This document shows, in pieces, positions 35,906 through 42,699 of a stretch of 47,906 nt of DNA (its first letter is position 1; each line of letters begins with the position of its first letter). This DNA is from Candidatus Poribacteria bacterium (GTDB lineage: Bacteria; Poribacteria; WGA-4E; WGA-3G). The stretch is from contig JAPPNJ010000046.1 in NCBI GenBank assembly GCA_028818705.1, forward strand, positions 1 through 47,906, given 5' to 3'. The position numbers and the translations under genes are program-made. The notes under the pieces were generated by a model, which worked only from the letters and a program-made list of their open reading frames with translations, was not told where the DNA came from and ran no database searches.

Positions 35906-36781
35906 TTAAGGCATCACATCCCTCACACAACGAAACCCGTAGTAGAAGTTTGAGTAGGCAGGTGGCATCTTAAAACGGTTGGAAACTCGCACGCCTTCGG
36001 GGGGTGTAAGCCACGCACCGCCGCGAAATACCCGAGGCGTTTTCACTTCAAGGAAATTAGAGATGACCGCTTCTACGGTCCTTGCCCCTGCAATAGGATT
36101 CTCACGTGGAGAAACCGCATAGAAGCCTGCGTCGTACTCGTCCAAGCACCACTCCCAAACATTTCCCACCATATCATATAAACCATAGGCATTGGGAGCA
36201 TACTGCCCTACTGGGGTCGGACCGCCAATATGTTTGCCGTAGTTGGCATGCCTCGGTTGAATCCTATTGCCCCAGCTATACTTTTTCCCAACTAAACCGC
36301 CACGCGCCGCGCGTTCCCATTCTGCCTCAGTTGGTAGGCGTTTGTCCACCCATTTCGCATAAGCCACCGCCGCATACCAACTAACTTGAATCACTGGATA
36401 GTTGGCTTGTCCACTTGGATAGTTATTTTCATTCCAATGTGCTAAGTAATTCCCTTCGTGGAATCTTTCGTCAATTGTACCTTTTTGCCATTGTGGGTTG
36501 GCATCAACAAACTTTTTATATTCTGCATTCGTGACCTCATGTGTGTCCATGTAAAATGCATCAACGTATACAGTATGGATAGGCTGCTCGCTGAAATCTG
36601 ACTCACTATCGGTACTCCCCATCTGAAATTCGCCTGCGGGAATAAGCACCATCCCCCCAGGTACATCGGCAGTGTTAGGAGAAATCGCTGGTTTCAAAAT
36701 TTGATGGGTATTTTCACACGAGAGGAGGTGGACACAGATACTGAGAAAAACAATCAATGTTATTTGATATCTTAACATCAT
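35906..36781 (-). CDS. SUMF1/FGE-sulfatase-fold lipoprotein, probably non-catalytic
   Basis: The 291-aa product has a lipoprotein signal (VHLLSC, Cys22). The formylglycine-generating-enzyme fold shows as MVLIPAGEFQMGS, HTVYVDAFYMDTHEVTNAEY, YPVIQVSWYAAVAYAKWVDKRLPTEAEWERAARGG, YDMVGNVWEWC and VFRGGAW, ending YYGFRCVRD. In true FGE two cysteines after the RGGSW motif bind copper and the substrate thiol. Here that stretch reads RVSNRFKMPPAYSNF with no cysteine, so sulfatase activation is unlikely. Many relatives with this fold bind ligands or act in other pathways. It heads the run with the WD40-dockerin and P460 genes. Confidence 0.8.
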   Translation of the reverse strand: MMLRYQITLIVFLSICVHLLSCENTHQILKPAISPNTADVPGGMVLIPAGEFQMGSTDSESDFSEQPIHTVYVDAFYMDTHEVTNAEYKKFVDANPQWQKGTIDERFHEGNYLAHWNENNYPSGQANYPVIQVSWYAAVAYAKWVDKRLPTEAEWERAARGGLVGKKYSWGNRIQPRHANYGKHIGGPTPVGQYAPNAYGLYDMVGNVWEWCLDEYDAGFYAVSPRENPIAGARTVEAVISNFLEVKTPRVFRGGAWLTPPEGVRVSNRFKMPPAYSNFYYGFRCVRDVMP

Positions 36782-36840
36782 CGAAGTTCCTTTTTCATAA
36801 AAAAATTATTGAGATTGCGAGGGTTCCGGTTAACACTGAA

Positions 36841-38037
36841 TTACGGGCACACGAATTTGCCCAGAATTTTCCGGACCGATGCACCAGTGGCAGAAGGCAG
36901 ATTTCCACCGTGTCCGTGGAGTGATTCGTTCGCCAGAATTGCGAACGCAATTGCTTCTTTTGCATCTGCGGAGATACCTGAATTGTCCACAGGTTCAACT
37001 GCTGTACCTATTAACACTTCGCTGAGTCTCTGCATAATCGTTCGATTGTGGACCCCTCCACCGCTCACATAGAGAACATCTATTGACGATTGTTCTATAG
37101 ATTGCTCAATGTAGTTTGTGATCGTCTGGACAGTTAATTCGGTTAGTGTCGCGATACAGTCGTTGTCTGCCAGTCCGTATTTGCGGCAAGCGGTCAGACA
37201 TGCCATTGCAAAAGTGTTCCCAAACATCTCACGTCCCGTCGTTTTTGGGGGTCGCAGTTGAAAAAATGGGTGCTTTAACCATTCGTCGATGAGTGGTTGA
37301 TAAGCGGTGCCTTGTGCGGCGCGCGTGCCTGCTCGGTCGTAGCGTTCTGTTCCCTCTGTGATCTCTTGGACGACTGCGTCGATGCACATGTTACCGGGAC
37401 CTGTATCCGAAGCCGAGACGGAATCAAGCGAACAATTTACCGGAAGCACTGTGAGATTTGCGATCCCTCCGATGTTCAAAAGTCCCACTTTTTTAGCGCT
37501 ATCACGGAAAAGTAGATAATCTGGGTATGCAATCAACGGTGCGCCTTGCCCGCCTGCTGCCATATCTGCCACTCGGAAGTCAGCGATAGTTGGAATCCCT
37601 GTTTCATGTGCGATGACAGCGGGTTCGCCGATTTGCAGTGTTGAGGGATAAGGGGAAGCACTGTAATTTGTGCTTGCGTCTTTAGGTAGGTGGTAAATCG
37701 TTTGACCGTGTGAGCCGATAAGGGCAATGTCATTGGCAGACATTCCGCTCTTTTGTAGGATATGTTTGACAGCCTCGGCGAAGAGGTGTCCAATATAAAA
37801 GTTCATCTCACAGATGTCGTCAACGCGACTGGTATCGGGTTGACAGAGGGCAAGGATACGTTGCGGGACTCCGGACGGGAACGGACAGGTCTCAAAAGCA
37901 ATGAGATTTACCTCGGTTTCCAGTCCGTGCCCCCTAATTTCAACGATGGCTGCATCAATACCATCGACTGAAGTCCCGGACATTAAACCGATAACGTATT
38001 TTTTATCTGTGTTGAGGCGTTTATAGAATTCTGTCAT
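36841..38037 (-). CDS. anmK: Anhydro-N-acetylmuramic acid kinase
   Basis: The 398-aa product converts 1,6-anhydro-MurNAc and ATP to MurNAc-6-phosphate in cell-wall recycling. Family motifs are YVIGLMSGTSVDGIDAAIVE (ATP P-loop-like), IGSHGQTIYHLP, LQIGEPAVIAHETGIPTIADFR, NIGGIANLTVLP, ASDTGPGNMCIDA and VSGGGVHNRTIMQRL. The length is normal (about 370-400). It follows the NamZ gene (113 bases, with a repeat between) on the same strand. Together these suggest recovery of murein sugars. Confidence 0.95.
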   Translation of the reverse strand: MTEFYKRLNTDKKYVIGLMSGTSVDGIDAAIVEIRGHGLETEVNLIAFETCPFPSGVPQRILALCQPDTSRVDDICEMNFYIGHLFAEAVKHILQKSGMSANDIALIGSHGQTIYHLPKDASTNYSASPYPSTLQIGEPAVIAHETGIPTIADFRVADMAAGGQGAPLIAYPDYLLFRDSAKKVGLLNIGGIANLTVLPVNCSLDSVSASDTGPGNMCIDAVVQEITEGTERYDRAGTRAAQGTAYQPLIDEWLKHPFFQLRPPKTTGREMFGNTFAMACLTACRKYGLADNDCIATLTELTVQTITNYIEQSIEQSSIDVLYVSGGGVHNRTIMQRLSEVLIGTAVEPVDNSGISADAKEAIAFAILANESLHGHGGNLPSATGASVRKILGKFVCP

Positions 38038-38040
38038 TTT

Positions 38041-38150
38041 TTAAGGTTTTCGGTATAGGTTGCTACGCAACCTTTTCAGTCGTCAGTTATCAGTACAGAA
38101 ACTTTGTGGAATTCAAGTACTACGCAACTGCCAGAAGGTTTAACTGACAA
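38041..38150. repeat. Family B intergenic repeat between namZ-like and anmK
   Basis: GGTTGCTACGCAACCTTTTC, then AGTCGTCAGTTATCAGT at the left, and AACTGACAACTAATATA at the right. The left hairpin GGTTGCtacGCAACC is also in the copy at 46756-46772, showing that the two are close relatives. Confidence 0.6.
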
Positions 38151-39350
38151 CTAATATACGTGATACTGTTTTGCGTTATCAAACCAGGTCTGGAGTTCTG
38201 CAGTCCACTGTTCCTGTATTTCATCCACGGATTTTCCGTTCAACAAGGCGTTTCGGAGCCAATTATTCCCTGCTAATCTATCAAAATGTGCAGTTCGGAA
38301 CGCGAAGTGATCTCTGTATTCGGACGTGAGGATAGATAACATGTGGATGGTCGTTTCTATCGGACGAAAACGTTCCCTGTCAGTAACGTGAATCGCGACA
38401 CCACCGCAGGTCTGTTTGGCGTGTTTTGTATTTTCATTGACAGAAGCGGGTGTAAAAACAACAGGTCGGAACAGGACTCCGGGTAGTTTCAAGGCATTCA
38501 GTGTACGTGCCCATCGTTCACCGTCGCACCAAGGGGCACCAATGTATTCAAACGGTTTTGTTGTCCCGCGCCCTTCACTCATATTTGTTCCTTCAAATAA
38601 GCAGAGCCCTGGATAAAGCGTTGCTGTTGTAAGTGTTGGCATATTTGGTGATGGCGGTACCCATTGCAAACCTGTATCATCGAACCACATCCGGCGTTGG
38701 TATCCGTGCATCCAGGCGATTTTTAACCGAGACGACGGCACGCGTTCCGCCTTCAGAAGCACTGCCAATTCGCCGATTGTCAAGCCGTAGCGAATCGGGA
38801 TTGTGTGTATTCCGACAAATGATTCATACCCGTTTGCCAGCATTGGCCCTTCTACAGCCGTGCAGCTGATGGGATTAGGTCGATCAGCAACGATAAACTC
38901 AACACCGTGTTCACTCGCGGCTTCCATGGCATGCAGGAGCGTTGAAATATAGGTGTAGTAGCGTACACCGACATCCTGCATATCGTAGACAAGCAGATCT
39001 ATACCTTCAAGTTGGTCGGCTGTCGGACGCAGAAAAGACTGTCCATACAGACTGAAAATAGGAACGTTTTCAAGAAGTGCCTGCAATCGGTTCTCATCAG
39101 AAGCATCAGTGCTATTGACGGCGATCCCGTCTTGTACCGCTCCCCAGAGTCCGTGCTCTGGCGAAAAAATTGCAGAAAGTTGACAATCAGATGCTTCTGC
39201 AAAAAGCTGATAGTTGCTTTGTAAGGTAGCATCAACGCCTGTGTGATTCGTAATAAGTCCTATGGATTTCCCGCGAATCCAATCGCGCTTCTCTGTGAGT
39301 AAAACAGTTAATCCTAATTCGGTTTTTTGAGGATTTTTTGTAGAGGACAT
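38151..39350 (-). CDS. Exo-beta-N-acetylmuramidase NamZ family protein (DUF1343)
   Basis: The 399-aa product belongs to DUF1343, the family of Bacillus NamZ (YbbC), which releases MurNAc from the non-reducing end of peptidoglycan fragments. Motifs include GLITNHTGVDATLQ, FSPEHGLWG, DMQDVGVRYYTYISTL, ADRPNPISC, RYGLTIGEL, WVPPSPNMPTLTTATLYPGLCLFEGTNMSEGRGTTKPFE and GAPWCDG. Start: the ATG at 39350 comes 4 bases after the upstream stop; an upstream ATG at 39404 lies inside the previous gene and is less likely. There is no signal peptide with this start, so it may act on cytoplasmic muropeptides, unlike the secreted Bacillus enzyme. It lies in order with the serine hydrolase and anmK. Confidence 0.88.
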   Translation of the reverse strand: MSSTKNPQKTELGLTVLLTEKRDWIRGKSIGLITNHTGVDATLQSNYQLFAEASDCQLSAIFSPEHGLWGAVQDGIAVNSTDASDENRLQALLENVPIFSLYGQSFLRPTADQLEGIDLLVYDMQDVGVRYYTYISTLLHAMEAASEHGVEFIVADRPNPISCTAVEGPMLANGYESFVGIHTIPIRYGLTIGELAVLLKAERVPSSRLKIAWMHGYQRRMWFDDTGLQWVPPSPNMPTLTTATLYPGLCLFEGTNMSEGRGTTKPFEYIGAPWCDGERWARTLNALKLPGVLFRPVVFTPASVNENTKHAKQTCGGVAIHVTDRERFRPIETTIHMLSILTSEYRDHFAFRTAHFDRLAGNNWLRNALLNGKSVDEIQEQWTAELQTWFDNAKQYHVY

Positions 39351-39354
39351 GTGG

Positions 39355-40407
39355 CTAAGCGTATATGAGACTGTGAAACATTTTCCGAAATTCGATGATA
39401 CCACGCCGGTCGGCGTCAGGATGAACTCGATTTGTCAGTAGAATCGCGGCGAGTTTTCTTTTTAGGCATATCCGGACTGATGTGCCGGTGAATCCTGTGT
39501 GGTAGAGACAACCGTCGTCTGTTACAGCCCATCCGATGCATCGGCGTTCGCCTTTTGCTGAGGTAACTTGTTGCATGGTTCGGAGACTTTCCGGACGTAG
39601 CAAGTCTCCACCCTTGTTAATCAATGTTCTGCAAAATTTTCCAAGATCTGTTGATGTGGAGAAGAGTCCTGCATTGCCCGAAACACCACCCAAAAAGTGT
39701 GCGTTCTCGTCGTGTACTTGCCCAATAATCACGCCTTCTCGCCAGTCGTAACGTTCGTAATTTACCATTCTGCGTTCAAAACTGTTGGAATCCTCTGTGG
39801 CTGCACAGTGCTCACGCCACGTCTGTGGTGGGTTGAACCGTGTTGATGCCATACCGAGTGGTGCGAAGATACGCCGCTGCGCCAATTTATCTAATGATTG
39901 TCCGGTTACCCTTTCCAACAATTTCCCTAACACGATGTATCCGAGACAACTATACACTGCCTTCTCACCCGGCTGAGATTCCGACGGGACCTCGGCGAGG
40001 TAAGGGATTACGTTCTCACGCGATCGGGCGCGTAGATAGATAGGGAGCCATGCGGGAAGTCCTGAGGTGTGTTTCAGTAGGTGGGTAAGCGTTACATTTG
40101 GATGTTTGAACTCCGGCAAGTATTTCTCGGCAGGTGTATCGAGCGAGAGTTCACCGCTCTCAACTAACTGCATGCAAAGCGTTCCAACAACAATAGGCTT
40201 CGTCAGCGACGCCAAGTCAAAAAACGTTGTACAAAGCATCGGTAACCGTTTTGGCTTTAGGCATCGAAAGCCAAATGCGTTGTGATAAAGCGTCTTTTCA
40301 TTAGTAAGGATATGCACAGCAGCGCCAGGGAAGATCTTTTCTGTGATGCCATTCTCAATAAGTCTTGAAAGTGATTCTTTTAACAATGTGATAACCTTAT
40401 GGCGCAA
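39355..40407 (-). CDS. Serine hydrolase of the beta-lactamase/class C PBP family (YbbE-like)
   Basis: The product is about 350 aa. The nucleophile motif S-x-x-K is ASLTKPIVVG, and the YxN position reads Y-S-C (AVYSCLGYIVLGKLLE), so Asn is replaced by Cys. A conserved HLLKHTSGLPAW motif is also present. HxG-like YHTGFTGTS is near the C terminus. The family includes esterases, D-aminopeptidases and beta-lactamase-like proteins. The gene lies 4 bases ahead of the NamZ gene, as ybbE does with ybbC in Bacillus, which suggests peptide or ester trimming during murein recycling. The start is uncertain: the frame opens at a TTG (40407) with a weak ribosome-binding site. No signal peptide is visible. 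Confidence 0.8.
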   Translation of the reverse strand: MRHKVITLLKESLSRLIENGITEKIFPGAAVHILTNEKTLYHNAFGFRCLKPKRLPMLCTTFFDLASLTKPIVVGTLCMQLVESGELSLDTPAEKYLPEFKHPNVTLTHLLKHTSGLPAWLPIYLRARSRENVIPYLAEVPSESQPGEKAVYSCLGYIVLGKLLERVTGQSLDKLAQRRIFAPLGMASTRFNPPQTWREHCAATEDSNSFERRMVNYERYDWREGVIIGQVHDENAHFLGGVSGNAGLFSTSTDLGKFCRTLINKGGDLLRPESLRTMQQVTSAKGERRCIGWAVTDDGCLYHTGFTGTSVRICLKRKLAAILLTNRVHPDADRRGIIEFRKMFHSLIYA

Positions 40408-40626
40408 TCCGGTTTCGGATTAGGATGGGAGTGTCTCTTGGTTAATTAAATTACTAATAAGTATAATAGGAAATGTAAGCAGTAGTTTTTAGTTGACTAA
40501 CGGTCTGCTTATATGATACACTATCTGTTATATTTTTATAAGCATTTTTTGATTTAAAAATAGATTGTAATTTGTTTTTTCGTTATATTATTCGATGAAC
40601 GGGTCCGGCGGTTCGGAGAATGGATC

Positions 40627-40992
40627 ATGCGGTTACCTTCAAAAGAACTTCAAGAGATCATAACAACCGAAAAACCTTGGGGTGGTTTCATACAATATGT
40701 GCTCAACCAACCGGTTACCGTCAAAATTGTAGAAATTCGGGCGGGCGAGCAGGTGAGTTATCAATATCATCACCATCGGAGCGAGTTATGGATTCCCCTT
40801 GACGAGGGTGCCTGCCTGAAATTGGAGGGTACGATTCAACGTCCTGAGCCTATGGAACCTGTTTTTATCCCACAGGGCGCTAAACATCAGCTCATCGGCG
40901 AATCTAAAGACTACCGGATCCTCGAAATTTCGTTTGGGCACTTTGATGAAGAGGACATCGTTCGCCTTTCGGACAAGTACGGAAGGATTTAG
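40627..40992 (+). CDS. Cupin, phosphomannose isomerase type II C-terminal-like
   Basis: The 121-aa single cupin domain begins TEKPWGGFIQYVLNQPVTVKIVEIRAGEQVSYQYHHHRSELWIPLDEG, with PVFIPQGAKHQLIGESKDYRILEISFG after it. The W-G-x-F and YQYHHHRSELW metal-ligand motif (His, His, Glu) match the isomerase half of type II mannose-6-phosphate isomerase/guanylyltransferase, here as a stand-alone domain. Together with pgi downstream it could interconvert fructose-6-P and mannose-6-P. An AT-rich gap of 219 bp separates it from the divergent serine hydrolase and holds the promoters, though no clear box pair was found. Confidence 0.8.
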   Translation: MRLPSKELQEIITTEKPWGGFIQYVLNQPVTVKIVEIRAGEQVSYQYHHHRSELWIPLDEGACLKLEGTIQRPEPMEPVFIPQGAKHQLIGESKDYRILEISFGHFDEEDIVRLSDKYGRI

Positions 40993-41008
40993 CCCAGAGG
41001 AACAGGTT

Positions 41009-42568
41009 TTGTTGGACAGAAAACTCTATTTTTCGTTTGACGACGGGACAGCAGTTGCGTCATCAGAGTCTCCAACCGTTGTTGAGAACACACGGACGGT
41101 GGACCAGCATGTTGACACCGCTCTGCAAAAGATTCACGTTCTATTTCAAGAAGAGGCGGCGGCACCGCTCTCTGAGTTGGAACATGGACTGCGTGCTTGG
41201 ACCCGAAGCCATCTTCAAAGTGTTGATATTGCCCAAGTCGCTGCGCTGGCAAGGCGCGCTCGCGAAGAATTTTCGGTGCTTGTCACCATCGGTGTAGGCG
41301 GTTCTGACCTGAGTGCGCGTGTCTTTCACGATTCTTTCAACCATCCATATCATAACTTGCTGTCCCCTGAAGAACGCGGTGGTGCGCCTGAAGTGTATTT
41401 CACGGGTGATACCTTTGATCCTCGCAAACTCGCTGGCTTGCTTGAAATGCTCAAGGCGAGGGGACTTCTGCACAAAACGCTTTTTAACGTTATTAGTAAA
41501 TCCGGCACAACAATGGAAACTATGACTACGCTGATGGTTATATGTGATGCACTTGGCGAGGCAGACTGGCAGCAGCAGGTGCTTGCTACTACAGGTTTGA
41601 CGCCTGACAGCGTACTATTCCGAATGCACGAGCAATCACCCTTCTACGGTGAGACGCTACTTCCGGTTCCTGATGGTGTTGGTGGGCGATTTTCTGCTTT
41701 CTCTCCGGTCGGTTTGTTCTTTCTTGCGGTGACCGCTGGGAAGGGCGAAACTCCAGATAGCCGGATCCGTTCTGCTGTAAAAGGTGTGGGGCAAGCGCAT
41801 GAGGACTTTAATCTTCCTTGTGGACATCAAAACAACATAGCCTATCAGCTCGCTCGCTGGATTCATCTATCTGAAGAAATTGACGAAACCAAACACCCAA
41901 GCAAAAACACTATTATTTTCTACAATTATGCTGATAATAGCTGCCTCGGTGAGTGGTTTGTTCAGCTTTATACAGAATCTATTCAAGAGCGTGGTGGCGG
42001 TGCTAACGTTATACCTGCGAAGGGACCTACGAGCAATCACTCGATTCTCAACGGCATTATTGCTGGCCCGAGAGACAAAGTTGTCTTGTTTGTCCACTGG
42101 AAAGAGCTGGATCCCGGTTTAGTGCTCCCGAAAGAGACTGACGTGGATAGCAAATTAGTCGAGAATGTAGAGCAGAGACAAATTAATGTAAAGCAAAGAC
42201 AAATTTTGCCCATAAATCAACGGTATGAAGCCCGTGAGGGCTTCCCCGGGGCAAAATTTCCCGTGTCGGCAGAATTTGAAGGGATGTCTATGACACACAT
42301 GCAGACTGCCTCCTATCAGGGTACTGCCTTGGATTTTAGCGATAAAGGCGTGTCGCACGCAACGTTAACCCTTCCTAAACGGGACGTTCAGTCTGTTTGC
42401 CAGCTTATGCGTATCTTGATGGATACTATCGCCGTGAAAGGTAGACTCCAAGGCTTGCACCTCGACAATGATGGTGGCGAGGAGTTAACATACCTTCAAG
42501 ATGGAGTTGAGGGTTATAAGCGGAATTTCCGATCTTTTGCCTTGGCATCGAGTGCGGAGAACGAATAG
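41009..42568 (+). CDS. pgi: Glucose-6-phosphate isomerase with in-frame palindromic insertion
   Basis: The product is about 519 aa with start TTG at 41009, chosen for AGAGGA 7 bases upstream and position after the cupin stop. An ATG at 40934 or 40946 would overlap the cupin gene. It interconverts glucose-6-P and fructose-6-P. Family motifs are VTIGVGGSDLSARV, FNVISKSGTTMET, DGVGGRFSAFSPVGL, KGPTSNHSILNGI and the C-terminal MRILMDTIAVKGRL. About 35 residues (EQRQINVKQRQILPINQRYE onward to FPGAKF) are encoded by a family A palindromic element at 42164-42270 that keeps the frame. The insertion is near the C-terminal part, after the main catalytic motifs. The enzyme is probably functional, because the frame and motifs are intact. 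Confidence 0.88.
   Translation: MLDRKLYFSFDDGTAVASSESPTVVENTRTVDQHVDTALQKIHVLFQEEAAAPLSELEHGLRAWTRSHLQSVDIAQVAALARRAREEFSVLVTIGVGGSDLSARVFHDSFNHPYHNLLSPEERGGAPEVYFTGDTFDPRKLAGLLEMLKARGLLHKTLFNVISKSGTTMETMTTLMVICDALGEADWQQQVLATTGLTPDSVLFRMHEQSPFYGETLLPVPDGVGGRFSAFSPVGLFFLAVTAGKGETPDSRIRSAVKGVGQAHEDFNLPCGHQNNIAYQLARWIHLSEEIDETKHPSKNTIIFYNYADNSCLGEWFVQLYTESIQERGGGANVIPAKGPTSNHSILNGIIAGPRDKVVLFVHWKELDPGLVLPKETDVDSKLVENVEQRQINVKQRQILPINQRYEAREGFPGAKFPVSAEFEGMSMTHMQTASYQGTALDFSDKGVSHATLTLPKRDVQSVCQLMRILMDTIAVKGRLQGLHLDNDGGEELTYLQDGVEGYKRNFRSFALASSAENE
42164..42270 (+). repeat. Full-length family A composite element inside pgi
   Basis: Two tandem units (AATGTAGAGCAGAGACAAAT and AATGTAAAGCAAAGACAAAT) are followed by AAATTTTGCCC. 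Next come AATCAACGGTAT, the perfect inner stem GAAGCCC/GGGCTTC (42227-42244, loop GTGA), and the outer arm GGGCAAAATTT (42249-42259). It is nested: the outer arms pair around the inner hairpin. It reads through in frame. Confidence 0.85.
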
Positions 42569-42611
42569 ATGCGTTCAAAATAGCCCTCTCGTATATAAGC
42601 ATTTCCAGAAT

Positions 42612-42680
42612 TCAAAAGCCCGGGGAATGCCATCCGGGGACGGGGAATGCCCTAAGGCATTCATACCGTTGATTAGATAT
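42612..42680 (-). repeat. Family A palindrome between pgi and the sensor kinase
   Basis: On the minus strand AATCAACGGTATGAATGCC with stem GAATGCC/GGCATTC (42645-42662, loop CTAA on the plus strand) is followed by CCCCGTCCCCGGATGGCATTC. This is the same element in the opposite orientation, only 400 bases from the pgi copy. Confidence 0.75.
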
Positions 42681-42699
42681 TTGGTGGGCTGTAGAAAAG

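Noticed and set aside
35906..36781. Active formylglycine-generating enzyme
   Set aside because: Both catalytic cysteine positions are missing and no sulfatase gene is nearby.
42164..42270. Sequencing or assembly error in pgi
   Set aside because: The frame is intact on both sides, and the inserted sequence matches repeats elsewhere in the window.
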